Assembly (NCBI GenBank): GCA_016713325.1
Contig: JADJPJ010000011.1
Span: forward strand, 186,001-250,000
Source of the DNA: Candidatus Flexifilum affinis
GTDB taxonomy: Bacteria > Chloroflexota > Anaerolineae > Aggregatilineales > Phototrophicaceae
Direction of reading: 5' to 3'
DNA: 64,000 nucleotides
Positions 8,542-17,610 of the stretch are shown here, piece by piece (positions within the stretch are counted from its first letter, which is position 1; every line of letters begins with the position of its first letter). The translations under genes and the position numbers were made by a program. The notes under the pieces were generated by a model that was not told the DNA's origin, ran no database searches, and saw nothing but the letters and a program-made list of their open reading frames with translations.

Positions 8542-8724
8542 GAGGGCACCCGCCTCCTGACGGATGCCCCCAGCATTTCTCGATGGACTACGGAACTTGG
8601 AAAGCGATCGGCGGGATGGCTGCCACACAGCTCAGGTCGGGTTCAGCCGTCGGGTCGGAAATGAAGGCCGTTGCGATGCCGGCCGCGCAGGGTTCGCTGA
8701 TCAGCACGCTGTGCCCGGTCGACG

Positions 8725-9006
8725 GTGCTGGATATCCCCCGGGAGAATATCGTGCGCAGTGTCCGCGCCGGCGCCATCAATCTGGACGTTTATGCTCCCG
8801 ATCCCCATGCCTTGGTGTTTCGTCGCGGAGGCGTGCTGCTGAATGAAGAGCAGGCTGCGCAGTTCTCTCAGCGTATCATTGACCTGCTCACCGAACTGAC
8901 GGCGGCATCCAAAGAAGCCTCTGACCGGTCGCGGCAGTATGAGATTGGTGTTGCATTCTATCCGGTGGTCGACCCGCCGAATAGTGACCAGGATGCAGGC
9001 GACTGA
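8725..9006 (+). CDS. Small unknown protein, possibly the 3' part of a decayed gene
   Basis: The 93-residue frame opens at a GTG with no clear ribosome site. Its core (GAINLDVYAPDPHALVFRRGG, then a long acidic helix from LLNEEQAAQFSQRIIDLLTEL) looks protein-like. In another frame, bases 8583-8720 also read plausibly (MDYGTWKAIGGMAATQLRSG). The two may be pieces of one gene separated by a frameshift, or the upstream part may be chance. Nothing convincing lies in 8542-8582. Confidence 0.4.
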   Translation: MLDIPRENIVRSVRAGAINLDVYAPDPHALVFRRGGVLLNEEQAAQFSQRIIDLLTELTAASKEASDRSRQYEIGVAFYPVVDPPNSDQDAGD

Positions 9007-9045
9007 TCGGACCGGCCGCAACCAGATCGCGGTACAATAGCCGCC

Positions 9046-10146
9046 ATGGCAAAGATACGCGTCGTCGTCCCCAGAGAACACCGCCGTGTCACCCGTTGGA
9101 TGCGCCTGCTCCGAGCGATCTGGCGCGACTCCCAGGCCCTCTGGCGCGAATTCCGCCGCCCTATCGTGATTTTCGCGATCACGGCGCTGGGCGGCGGTTG
9201 GCTGTATGGTGAACTCCTCGTGCTTGCCGGCTACGAACGGATGCCCTATCACGACATGCCCTATATCATGATCGCGTTGATGACGCTGGAACCGATTGGA
9301 TCGCCACCGCCGGAGTGGTATCTGATCGTCTTCTGGTACGGGCTTCCGCTGATCGCTCTGTACGTCGTCGGTCGCGGCGCGGTGGACTTCGTGCGGTTGT
9401 TCTTCAACCGTGGAGAGAGGCGCAATGCCTGGGAGGAAGCGGTGGTTTCAACCTTCAGCAATCATGTGGTGGTCGTTGGCGCCGGACACGTCGGCATGCG
9501 CGTTGTTCGCGCGCTCCGCGAAATGGGCATCGACGTGGTCGTGGTCAACCTGGATCACAGTGTCGAGTTGGATGAGCTGCTCAAGGACGATTCAGCCCGG
9601 ATGATCTTCGGCGACGCCCGTCAGCGCGAGACGCTGGAGCGCGCCCGGGTCCCCTATGCCGACGCGCTGATCGTCGCACCATCCGACGACTTCACCAATC
9701 TGGAGATCTGTGTCCGCGCCCGCGAACTCAACGACTCGATGCGCATTGTCGTCCGCATGTGGGACGATCAGCTCAGCAGCCATCTCAAAAAGTCGATCAA
9801 CGCGGAAGTCCTGAGTGCGTCCGATCTGGCCGCTCCTGCCTTCGCGGGCATGGCCGTCGGCGCCGATATCTCGCCGATGTTCCAGATTCACGGTACGCAC
9901 TACAGCCTGATTCGCCTGCAGGTCGAGCCGGGATCATTTATGTGCGGCATGACTATCGACCGCCTGCAGAGCGACAACGAGGTCGACGTGGTGCTGCTGG
10001 AGCGCGGCGAACAGGTAACGGTTCATCCTGAAGGCGAGATTCCGGTCCAGACAGGTGATTTCGTCACCATTTTCGCGCGCCAGAACAATGTGAACAGCAT
10101 CATCATACAGAATCGGCGCCGCCTGGTTCGGAAGTCGCCCCCGTAA
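9046..10146 (+). CDS. Membrane protein with RCK (TrkA-N/TrkA-C) domains, atypical potassium-channel-like
   Basis: The 366-residue protein has two membrane helices (about residues 39-62 and 91-110) around a short loop. A Rossmann RCK domain starts at VVVVGAGHVGMRVVRALRE (residue 141) and a TrkA-C domain occupies about 280-360. This is the layout of ligand-gated potassium channels such as MthK. The loop where the selectivity filter should be reads MTLEPIGSPPPEWYL, without TVGYG. It may be a degenerate channel, a channel with altered selectivity, or a regulatory nucleotide sensor. The start ATG follows a short non-coding gap and it appears to be a single-gene unit. Confidence 0.85.
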   Translation: MAKIRVVVPREHRRVTRWMRLLRAIWRDSQALWREFRRPIVIFAITALGGGWLYGELLVLAGYERMPYHDMPYIMIALMTLEPIGSPPPEWYLIVFWYGLPLIALYVVGRGAVDFVRLFFNRGERRNAWEEAVVSTFSNHVVVVGAGHVGMRVVRALREMGIDVVVVNLDHSVELDELLKDDSARMIFGDARQRETLERARVPYADALIVAPSDDFTNLEICVRARELNDSMRIVVRMWDDQLSSHLKKSINAEVLSASDLAAPAFAGMAVGADISPMFQIHGTHYSLIRLQVEPGSFMCGMTIDRLQSDNEVDVVLLERGEQVTVHPEGEIPVQTGDFVTIFARQNNVNSIIIQNRRRLVRKSPP

Positions 10147-10170
10147 ACGGCGAGATCTGGCCAATTCTGT

Positions 10171-11199
10171 TCAGCCAAGCAGGTGCGCCATGATCAGCCG
10201 GTCGAGCGCCTCGTAGTCACGCGCATCGCGGCACGCTTGCAGCGCTGCCCGGTCAAGCGTGCGCACTTTATGGACTAACCGCAGGAACGTCTCCAGACTG
10301 TTGGCCAGGTGCTGCTCGGCGGGGGGCTTCTGCGTGCGGACCGCCTTCACATCCATGCCGACCACGCCTTTATCGTAGTAGCGGGCCTCGTCCAGCACGA
10401 GTACCTGGTCGAACGCGCGCCGCAGGTTGACGGCCCCGAACGACCGGTCCTGGTCATACTTCAGACCATTCTGATCGTTGAGGTGGACGCTCCACAGTTT
10501 GTCGTACGCCAGCCCGAACGCCATTTCATCCGCAGGGTCCAGCCCGGCCAGGATCGCATGTGCCGATTCGACCAGCACGCCGACGCGGGTCGGATCGGTC
10601 GTTTTGTAGCCCAACGCCATGGCGTGGCCGATGGTTGGTACATACGCGAGATCCATCGGCTCGTTGGGCTTCGGTTCGATGGCGATGCGCACCGAGGGGT
10701 TGTGCACCAGCATGCGATTCACCGAATCGACCAGCAGGTCGACGGCGCGAACGGCGTCCTTCGCTTCGCGCATGTACGTGCCTTCCCGGGCCAGCCATAA
10801 CACGATCAGATCGATCTCCAGGGCTGCGGCGATGTCCAGCGCTTTGAGGGAGCGGTCGTGCGCATACTGGCGGGCAACCGGATCGTTGGCGGTGTAGGCG
10901 CCATCGATGGTGTTCGGGTTTTCCCACAGGCGGGGGGCGACGAACTCACCGCGCAGTCCCATGCTGTCGAGCTTGCGCTTGAGGGCGATTGCCTCCCGTT
11001 CAATTTCGCTCGGGGACTTATCGTCCAGGTTGGGCACGGCATCGTCGTCGTGGAACTGGACGAAATCGTAGCCAAGCCGCTTATAGGTCTCGAGTTTTTT
11101 GTCGAAGGCGACCGCGGGCCGTACCGGGGGGCCGAACGGGTCTGCGCCCTCATGCAAATTCCAGGGTCCGAAAGAAAAATGATATCCGAGTTTGTCCAT
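10171..11199 (-). CDS. Xylose isomerase family TIM-barrel enzyme
   Basis: The 342-residue protein carries the class I (actinobacterial-type) xylose isomerase signatures in order: FHDDD near residue 49, IEPKPNEP at about 173 (metal-binding Glu), ESAHAILAGL at about 214, and HLNDQNGLKYDQDRSFG at about 240 (metal-binding Asp residues). It should interconvert an aldose and a ketose using divalent metal in the cytoplasm. It is somewhat shorter than classical XylA (about 385) and no xylulose kinase is next to it. D-xylose is therefore likely but another sugar is possible. Confidence 0.85.
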   Translation of the reverse strand: MDKLGYHFSFGPWNLHEGADPFGPPVRPAVAFDKKLETYKRLGYDFVQFHDDDAVPNLDDKSPSEIEREAIALKRKLDSMGLRGEFVAPRLWENPNTIDGAYTANDPVARQYAHDRSLKALDIAAALEIDLIVLWLAREGTYMREAKDAVRAVDLLVDSVNRMLVHNPSVRIAIEPKPNEPMDLAYVPTIGHAMALGYKTTDPTRVGVLVESAHAILAGLDPADEMAFGLAYDKLWSVHLNDQNGLKYDQDRSFGAVNLRRAFDQVLVLDEARYYDKGVVGMDVKAVRTQKPPAEQHLANSLETFLRLVHKVRTLDRAALQACRDARDYEALDRLIMAHLLG

Positions 11200-11267
11200 G
11201 ATCCTTTATCCTGCTGCGAAAGACAATCTACCTGCCAGTATAACAACATCCTCGGCAATCGTCCCCT

Positions 11268-11308
11268 GGACTCATGAGGGTGAGAGAACCTCCCCCGCTC
11301 ATGAGTCC
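11268..11308. terminator. Eleven-base-pair inverted repeat between genes
   Basis: GGACTCATGAG (11268-11278) and CTCATGAGTCC (11298-11308) are perfectly complementary with a 19-base loop. On the minus strand this lies after the anti-sigma-like gene and before the isomerase gene. It may act as a terminator or as an operator for the isomerase; no T run is present. Confidence 0.4.
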
Positions 11309-11369
11309 GGTCTGAAACAGATGGGCTGTCTTCAGCGCACCTTAGGCTAACGCCGCCACGTCAGCCCGT

Positions 11370-12392
11370 TTAGTCGTCTCCGTCGTCGCCATCATCGTCG
11401 TCGCCATCATCGTCGCCGCCAACTTCGTCACCGCCATTATCGTCATCATCGTCGCCACCGGCGGGCTGGACGTTGGGCGGTTGTGTCGGCGGGATCGTCG
11501 TGGGCGGAAGGGGAGGCCTCGTGCTTGACGCGATCGGCGATGCAGTCGGCGACGAAGTGGCTGTGGACGTCGGCGTCTGTGTCGGCGTTGCGGAAGCTGT
11601 GGGTGTCGGCGAAGAGGTATGGGTTGGCGTAGCCGTCATCGTAGCCGTGGCCGTGATGAGTGGGCTGCGGTCGTCGTCGCCATCCTCATCGTCATCATCG
11701 ACATCAAACGCGACGATCTGGCGATCAGGTGTGGTTTGCGCGCGGACCCATACGGGATCGCCAGGGCCGACGCCTTCGCTTCCGGGCGTTCCGCTGGGCA
11801 CCTGTATGGCAATCGGGTCGCTGACCGTTGCAATGATCCAGGTCGTGCCCGCCTGGGCGGCGACAATACCTTCAAAGTCAACCTCTGCGGCGCGGCTGGA
11901 TGCGAAAAGCTGCTTGATCTCGTCGATGCGGCGCGCTGCGAAAGTCTTGCGCGTTTCAAGGTCTCCGCCGCTGGCGCGAACATTTTCGGTGAACCGCTTG
12001 ACGCCGTAGAGCGGGTCGCCAGGGAGGGCTGCTTCGGCAGCATACGCGCCAACCCCGAGCACCCCGGCCAGAACGACCGTGACCATGGCAACTCGCAGCG
12101 CGGTCGCGGCCAGCGTGTGCTGCAGGCGGCTGAACGGCAGCACTCTGGCGCTGCTCCGCGGCAGTTCCGCCGCTGCTGCGGCAATCCTCTCTTGCACGCG
12201 CTCCTGGGCCGCCTGCGCCTCCTGCGCTGGATACTCCATTCGCCGCACGATCAGACCTGCCTGCAATAGGGGCCGCAGTTCCTCTGCCATCTGGGGATAC
12301 CGCTGCAGGCAGACCTCAAGCCACTCACCGTGATTCAGACGATCGATACAGTCGGTGAAAGCCTCATCAAACGAAGCCGCGGAATATGCCAT
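11370..12392 (-). CDS. Anti-sigma-like membrane protein with DUF5667/DUF5666-like domains and acidic tail
   Basis: The 340-residue protein begins with a cytoplasmic helical part (LNHGEWLEVCLQRYPQMAEEL). One membrane helix lies at about residues 97-120 (VAMVTVVLAGVLGVGAYAAEA), followed by ALPGDPLYGVKRFTENVR, the mark of DUF5667. A DUF5666-like strand region follows (GIVAAQAGTTWIIATV). The outside portion is a Ser/Thr/Pro spacer of about 70 residues and then an almost pure Asp/Gly tail. It starts four bases after the sigma factor stop. The cytoplasmic part probably restrains that sigma factor, and the acidic tail could bind calcium or the wall; both are inferences. Confidence 0.8.
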   Translation of the reverse strand: MAYSAASFDEAFTDCIDRLNHGEWLEVCLQRYPQMAEELRPLLQAGLIVRRMEYPAQEAQAAQERVQERIAAAAAELPRSSARVLPFSRLQHTLAATALRVAMVTVVLAGVLGVGAYAAEAALPGDPLYGVKRFTENVRASGGDLETRKTFAARRIDEIKQLFASSRAAEVDFEGIVAAQAGTTWIIATVSDPIAIQVPSGTPGSEGVGPGDPVWVRAQTTPDRQIVAFDVDDDDEDGDDDRSPLITATATMTATPTHTSSPTPTASATPTQTPTSTATSSPTASPIASSTRPPLPPTTIPPTQPPNVQPAGGDDDDDNGGDEVGGDDDGDDDDGDDGDD

Positions 12393-12396
12393 GTTG

Positions 12397-12972
12397 CTAA
12401 GCCTCCATCACGCGTGCATCGGAGAGTTGGCTCCGCAGAGAGCGAACAGCGCGTGCTTGCAGTGATTTGATAGCGTCTATGCTCTTGCCCATAACATCGG
12501 CCGTCTCTTCCAGGCTCAACGCCTGTCCGAAACGCAGCACAATCACTTCCTGCTGCTCTGCCGAAAGCGCTCGCAGCGCTGAACGTGCGCGTTCGACCTC
12601 GAACTGCTGAATGAACTGCGGTTCTGGCTCATGTTCGTTCGGCGCAGGGATCCATTCCTGAAGGGCGATGGCGGTATTCATTCTGCTGCGCCCATAGTGC
12701 CGCGAAAGCTCATTTCGTGCGACCTGGAAAAGCCAGCCTCGCAGATGATCGCGCGGTGCGGTGCCGCCGCGCAGCGACTTGACGAACTTGAGGAAGACGT
12801 TGCCGGCGATGTCCTCGGACAGGCTGGGATCGTCCGTCCTCAGCCGGACATACTGGTAAATGGGTTGGAAGTATCGTTCGTAGATCTCCATCACTGCGCT
12901 CTGTTCCCCTCGACGCGCACGCGTCAGCAGGCTTGAATCATCGGTTACATCGGGAAGGACGAGAAAAATCAT
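12397..12972 (-). CDS. ECF-type RNA polymerase sigma factor
   Basis: The 191-residue protein has sigma-70 region 2 (YERYFQPIYQYVRLRTDDPSLSEDIAGNVF, then LRGWLFQVARNELSRHYGR). Region 4 follows at about 128-180 (ALSAEQQEVIVLRFGQALS, then ADVMGKSIDAIKSLQARAVRSLR). It precedes a membrane-anchored anti-sigma-like gene by four bases, so it probably answers an envelope signal. It differs clearly in sequence from the sigma factor at 214. Confidence 0.93.
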   Translation of the reverse strand: MIFLVLPDVTDDSSLLTRARRGEQSAVMEIYERYFQPIYQYVRLRTDDPSLSEDIAGNVFLKFVKSLRGGTAPRDHLRGWLFQVARNELSRHYGRSRMNTAIALQEWIPAPNEHEPEPQFIQQFEVERARSALRALSAEQQEVIVLRFGQALSLEETADVMGKSIDAIKSLQARAVRSLRSQLSDARVMEA

Positions 12973-13113
12973 CGGGTTGTGCGCTCTTTCGTGTTGTCCG
13001 TGGTCTTAGGCTTGGGGCAGGCCCGCAGACGACTGCCCTTCGACTAGCGGCGCATGGTCGTGTTTCGGGTGCGTTCACCGTTGAGTTCTTTGATCTGAGT
13101 CATCCTTCCGAGG

Positions 13114-15063
13114 TTATTCTGGAATTCTGCGTAGAAGATGAGGGAAATCCGAAGGCACTACCAGAGCCTCCGGGTCTTGTTGCGAATGGTCAGGTCCGAG
13201 CGCCGATAGACGAGGAGCGGTTGGGCCGGAATGGTGCCCGGGCGACGAGTGGCGTGACGACGACTGACACAAATCCGTGGGTGTTGAACGCTCCATCATG
13301 TGCCCAGGTCCGGTGAGTCCGATCTTTGCCGACCCGCCGCCGAACAGCGGAAGCGCAGTGACACGCTTTCTATCGATGACGAAGCATACCTTGCCCATGT
13401 GATCGCCGTAGAAGAAGGCGACATAAAGCACACAGGCAGCGAGGAATGCGGACGCAATGCCACACCAGATCAGGCCGACTTCAAAGAACAGGATCGTCCA
13501 GGTGAGTTGAAACAGCACGAAGAACAGTTCCGCCAGCACATACGGCCAGTGAATTTTGACTGCGTAACGCTTCTTTGGCGGCGCGGATGGCCTGACGACC
13601 CCGCTCACAGAAGCGGCCTTCGGCGTGCGTTCGAACTCGCTGGAGAGCGAACCGAGCAATCCCTCCATGAAGGCGCTGAATTGATGGGGCAGCATCCCCG
13701 TGCTGATAATGACCTGTGGAACGACCCGACCAACACGTTTGAGGAATCGTGACGGGGTGAGGCGCTCCTGGTACGTGTGCTTGGTTTCAAGCGATGCGAC
13801 CGTAGCGGAGATAGACAGCCAGACGATACTCGGAGTCAGATAGAGAAGCAGACCCACCCCCTCATCGAGGGCGCCGAACCAGAAGCCTCGATAGATGAGG
13901 AATGGCAGCATGAGAATCCAGAGCATCCAGACGGGCCACTGCCATGAGATACACATGTGATACACCAGATGCAGCCGCCTTGGCCACGCCGATGGATACT
14001 CGAACAGCAGGGTTCGCAGATGCATGCGCTGAAGCTGAACCCAGCCCTGGGTCCAGCGCTTCTGTTGTGCTTTGTAGGCGGTGTAGGTCGCGGGCAATTC
14101 GCTCGGCGCGATAATCTCTTTGACGAACTTCGTGCGGTAACCCGCAAACAGGTAGCGAAAGCTCAATTCACAGTCTTCTACAAGACTGGTCGCCTTCCAC
14201 CCGCCAACAGCCTCGATTGCCGACGCGCGCCACACCCCGGCGGTGCCGGTGAAGTTCACGAATTTCCAGACGGCCGACCGCCAGGACATTTGCAGGGTGT
14301 GGTGATCATCGACCCACAACGATTGTGAAAAGGTCAGCGCCGATTCCGCGTGGTTGAGATGACCCCACTGCGCCTGGACGAGCGCCAGACCCGTATCGGG
14401 CGTGCCATCCTCCAGGTAGAAGTGGGGAATCGCGCGCAGCAGGAAATCGCTGGGGGGTACGAAATCAGCGTCAAAGATGACAAAAAACTCGCTGTCGCTT
14501 TGCCGCCGTCCTTCTTCAAGGGCGCCGGCCTTGTATCCCTTACGGTTGGTGCGGTGCAGGACGCGGCAGTCGATACCCGACGAACGCACCTCCGCACAAA
14601 TCTGTTCAACCGGCTGGCGCGTGTCCTCGTCAGTCGAATCATCGAGAACCTGAATGGAAAAGCGATCCCTGGGCCAGCGTATACCTGCTGCTGCTTCGAT
14701 CACTCGACGGGCAACCGCATGCTCGTTGAACATCGGCAGTTGAACGCAGACCGTAGGATACTCCGGCGGCATCGTCCCCGGCGTCTCCGGCGTCCGCCCC
14801 CGCCAGTAAAAGCCGATGCGTTCGAGGATGCCGACCACCTGCAACAGCAGAATCCCCAGGAAGGGCAGGTGAAGAAGAGTGGTCACAAGCACCCACCCGG
14901 AGGTGCCACTCTCACTTCTTCTATCATCAGGCACGGAGTCGATATAGAACGGCACGAGGCCGAGCACTACAACCAGCAGGCCAACACTCGCCAACCACCA
15001 TTTAAACCGGGAAGTCAGTGGAAGTAGTCGCAGATTGGGCACTGGCTTCGTGAAGTCTGTCAT
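13114..15063 (-). CDS. Processive family 2 glycosyltransferase, cellulose/mannan-synthase type
   Basis: The 649-residue membrane enzyme has two N-terminal helices (to about residue 85) and a GT2 catalytic core (about 105-370). The core carries LDDSTDED, DADF, TGTAGVWR, VEDCELS and the QQKRW (QxxRW) acceptor motif of processive enzymes. Four to five more membrane helices follow. It should polymerise a sugar from a nucleotide donor and pass the chain through the membrane, resembling CslA-like mannan synthases. The last 80 residues are polar and low in similarity to the family, perhaps a divergent tail. The start has an AAGGAG site at good spacing. Confidence 0.9.
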   Translation of the reverse strand: MTDFTKPVPNLRLLPLTSRFKWWLASVGLLVVVLGLVPFYIDSVPDDRRSESGTSGWVLVTTLLHLPFLGILLLQVVGILERIGFYWRGRTPETPGTMPPEYPTVCVQLPMFNEHAVARRVIEAAAGIRWPRDRFSIQVLDDSTDEDTRQPVEQICAEVRSSGIDCRVLHRTNRKGYKAGALEEGRRQSDSEFFVIFDADFVPPSDFLLRAIPHFYLEDGTPDTGLALVQAQWGHLNHAESALTFSQSLWVDDHHTLQMSWRSAVWKFVNFTGTAGVWRASAIEAVGGWKATSLVEDCELSFRYLFAGYRTKFVKEIIAPSELPATYTAYKAQQKRWTQGWVQLQRMHLRTLLFEYPSAWPRRLHLVYHMCISWQWPVWMLWILMLPFLIYRGFWFGALDEGVGLLLYLTPSIVWLSISATVASLETKHTYQERLTPSRFLKRVGRVVPQVIISTGMLPHQFSAFMEGLLGSLSSEFERTPKAASVSGVVRPSAPPKKRYAVKIHWPYVLAELFFVLFQLTWTILFFEVGLIWCGIASAFLAACVLYVAFFYGDHMGKVCFVIDRKRVTALPLFGGGSAKIGLTGPGHMMERSTPTDLCQSSSRHSSPGHHSGPTAPRLSALGPDHSQQDPEALVVPSDFPHLLRRIPE

Positions 15064-15236
15064 TGTGCTAAATCTCCTTCAAGCTCGTGAGTGTGAGGAT
15101 TCGGAAGTGACACCCAGTGAAAATCAGTTCGTACTCGATGCGGCCGTGTCGTATGGCGTGCTGTTGACCCCGACGATCTGCGGCGGACCGGCAGTTTTCA
15201 GGTTCCGACAGCTCCCCAAAATCTCCACCTGCACGG

Positions 15237-15530
15237 TCATTGGCTGTCCTGATGGGCCGCGAAGAAGACCGACCAGATAGACGGTACGCATTCGCCAATG
15301 TCCGAGGTGTCGGACTGCTCGGTGGAGTCGGCGAGAAGCTCATCCATGAGCAGACTCCACGGGTTCAGGCTGTCCCAGAGTCGGTCATCCTCTTGGACAT
15401 CATCCGCTGGCACGACCTGCTTTGCCGGCTGACGAGATGGCTGAGGTTGCTGGCGCCATCTGAAAGCGCGCCCGGACCGGGGGGCGGTCGCATACCCGGC
15501 GTAGCTGTACAAACTCAGGCTCTGATTCAT
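15237..15530 (-). CDS. Small unknown protein upstream of the glycosyltransferase
   Basis: The 97-residue frame starts at an ATG with an AAGGGAT ribosome site. It has an aromatic start (NQSLSLYSYAGYA), a Gln/Pro/Arg linker and an acidic middle (VVPADDVQEDDRLWDSLNPW). No signal peptide, membrane helix or family is recognised. It lies on the same strand about 170 bases before the GT2 gene, with no gene between. Bases 15531-15795 hold no gene that I can support. Confidence 0.45.
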   Translation of the reverse strand: MNQSLSLYSYAGYATAPRSGRAFRWRQQPQPSRQPAKQVVPADDVQEDDRLWDSLNPWSLLMDELLADSTEQSDTSDIGECVPSIWSVFFAAHQDSQ

Positions 15531-15795
15531 CCGCTATCCCTTTTGCGTCATTACAACTCATCCATTGCGTCGGGTTACCGGGATTGCGGTGTCGTCACTG
15601 AACGTCCGGTGTTGGCAATGAAGAGTCGGGAATCGCAAAAAAGTGTCGCGGATCTGGAAAAGAGGTCCTGTTTTCGCTGAATCGGGATGAGAAATGGCTC
15701 GAAGGGGGTGTCGTGTTGCGCATCACAGCACAAAACAGGCGCTGGACTATAATCAGGATCATTCGGAGTCTGCCTAACCTGCATGGAGCACCGTC

Positions 15796-16335
15796 GTGGA
15801 TCTTTCGGGGATTTTCGGAAGTACCCAGAATTTCGTCTTGATCGCGACCGCCATCCCGGTCCTCATCATCGCCGCGATTATTGCCGGCGTGGCCGTGAGC
15901 CGTTCGCGCAAGGCGGCGGTTGCTGCCTCGAACTGGTCCATGACGACGGGGCAGGTGCTGGCCGCCGGCGCACAGCCGTATCGCACCCGCACCGGGACGG
16001 GCATGACGACGATGTACCGGCCCGTGGTGAGCTACGTCTACACGGTGAATGGGCGGCAGTATGCGTCCGACCGACTGAGCCTGGGGATGGGCGTTGGCTA
16101 TGGATCGGCGGGCCTTGTCGAGCGGATGGTCAGCAAGTACACCCCTGGCTCGATGGTGCAGGTGTACTACAACCCGGAGAATCCTGCCGAGGCGACGCTG
16201 GAAACCCGTGCGCGCGGTTCTGGCCTGCTGTGGGTGATCGTGCTGATTCTGCTGGCGGTCCTGGCTGTCACGGTGGTCATGACCCTGAGCATGGGCAGCT
16301 TCATGTCCGGATTGATCGGTAACTTCTTCAACTAG
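15796..16335 (+). CDS. DUF3592 membrane protein
   Basis: The 179-residue protein has a membrane helix at each end (about 13-35 and 147-170). Between them is a beta-rich DUF3592 domain with the typical YRPVVSYVYTVNGRQYASDR and VQVYYNPENPAEATLE segments. Its function is not established for the family. The start is a GTG. A TATAAT at 15748-15753 is a good -10 element, although no convincing -35 is seen. The next gene starts 23 bases downstream and could be co-transcribed. Confidence 0.8.
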   Translation: MDLSGIFGSTQNFVLIATAIPVLIIAAIIAGVAVSRSRKAAVAASNWSMTTGQVLAAGAQPYRTRTGTGMTTMYRPVVSYVYTVNGRQYASDRLSLGMGVGYGSAGLVERMVSKYTPGSMVQVYYNPENPAEATLETRARGSGLLWVIVLILLAVLAVTVVMTLSMGSFMSGLIGNFFN

Positions 16336-16358
16336 CGCGAGCTCGCCGGAGCGGAAGT

Positions 16359-16913
16359 ATGAAAGAAAACTCTCGAATCAAGCCGATTGAGCGTGCCACT
16401 CTGCGAACCTGGGACGAGTGGCTGGCATTCATGGAGAGCATCAAGGCCAGCGAACTCGAGCATCATCGCATTGCCACCAAAGTGCTGGAAGAGCTTGATG
16501 GGAAGATTGAGAGTCCCGCCTGGTGGGCTCAATCCGTAACGGTCGCCTATGAGCAGGATATCGGCCGCCGCATCCCCGGACAGCGCCCTGACGGAACCTT
16601 CCAGACCAGTGTGAGCAAGGCGACGAAGCTCAGCATGGGAGCGCTCATGGACAAATGGGTGGAATTTGCAGCCGGGGATCCGGATGTCCTTGAAATGATT
16701 GCCGGCGAAGTGCGGGTAAGCGGCACCGAGAGGCGTATCACCTGGCGAACCAAGGGGCAGAATGGCTCATCCATCAACGTCTTGAGTGAGCCGAAGGCGG
16801 ATGGCCACGCATCGATCATCGTGCAGCACATCGGGCTGCAAACCGAAGACCTGAACAACGAGGCGAAGTCCATGTGGTCCTCAATCCTGGCCCGCTTCCT
16901 GGCAGAACTCTAG
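16359..16913 (+). CDS. DUF4287-like protein with SRPBCC-like C-terminus
   Basis: The 184-residue protein starts with a region seen in DUF4287 proteins (TWDEWLAFMESIKASELEHH, then WWAQSVTVAYEQDIGRRIPGQ, then FQTSVSKATKL). The C-terminal 90 residues (RRITWRTKGQNGSSINVLSE, then a long closing helix) resemble the ligand-binding helix-grip fold of AHSA1/SRPBCC proteins. No catalytic role can be assigned. It is cytoplasmic and starts at an ATG 23 bases after the DUF3592 gene. Confidence 0.7.
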   Translation: MKENSRIKPIERATLRTWDEWLAFMESIKASELEHHRIATKVLEELDGKIESPAWWAQSVTVAYEQDIGRRIPGQRPDGTFQTSVSKATKLSMGALMDKWVEFAAGDPDVLEMIAGEVRVSGTERRITWRTKGQNGSSINVLSEPKADGHASIIVQHIGLQTEDLNNEAKSMWSSILARFLAEL

Positions 16914-17034
16914 ATCCAGGTATACGCAGGTGAGGCGCATGAAGCGGTCTCACAGCGCAGCGATGGTGTCCAGTGCTGCCAACCACGGGCATTGTCGATA
17001 AAATGAAGTCTGTCAACCACAGTAGGAAAACAGA

Positions 17035-17610
17035 ATGGCCAAGTTCTTCGACGCGATCGGTGGCGATCATCGCAAGTTCATCGAAAAGCAGCATATGTTC
17101 TTCGTGGCCTCCGCGCCGCTCAGTGCCGAGGGTCACGTCAACCTCTCACCGAAGGGTCTGGACTGCCTTCGCATCCTGTCACCCAATCAGGTGGCTTATC
17201 TCGACTTGACCGGCAGCGGCAACGAGACCTCGGCGCATCTGGCCGAAAACGGCCGCATCACGTTCATGTTCTGCTCTTTTAGCGGTACGCCGATGATCAT
17301 GCGGCTGTTCGGCGAGGGTCGGACGGTGCTGCCTGGCACGCCGGAATGGGAGACGTTCAGCCCGCATTTCACGCTGTGGACGGGTACACGGCAGATCATC
17401 GTGGCCGACATCGAGAAGGTGCAGACGTCATGCGGTTATGCCGTGCCCCTGTACGAGTTCAAGCACGAACGCGCCACCCTGGTCAAGAGCTGGGAAGCGA
17501 AGGGCGACGACGGCGTGGCCGCCTACCAGCAGAAAAACAACCTGTGCAGTCAGGACGGACTGCCTACGGCGCTCGGACTCCGCAAGCCAGAGGCTGAAGG
17601 CGAAGCGTAG
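17035..17610 (+). CDS. Pyridoxamine 5'-phosphate oxidase family protein
   Basis: The 191-residue flavin-binding split-barrel protein shows the family pattern KGLDCLRILSPNQVAYLDLTGSGNETSAHL at about 43-72. The strand ITFMFCSFSGTPMIMRLFG follows at about 77-95. It likely binds FMN or F420 and reduces or binds a small molecule. Members with this motif set are not true PdxH enzymes. An AGGA site precedes the ATG. It has its own transcription unit. Confidence 0.85.
   Translation: MAKFFDAIGGDHRKFIEKQHMFFVASAPLSAEGHVNLSPKGLDCLRILSPNQVAYLDLTGSGNETSAHLAENGRITFMFCSFSGTPMIMRLFGEGRTVLPGTPEWETFSPHFTLWTGTRQIIVADIEKVQTSCGYAVPLYEFKHERATLVKSWEAKGDDGVAAYQQKNNLCSQDGLPTALGLRKPEAEGEA

Noticed and set aside
11385..11465. 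Low-complexity repeat that could be taken for a microsatellite or CRISPR-like array
   Set aside because: It encodes the Asp/Gly tail of the anti-sigma-like protein in frame (GAC/GAT codons). There are no spacers and no cas genes.
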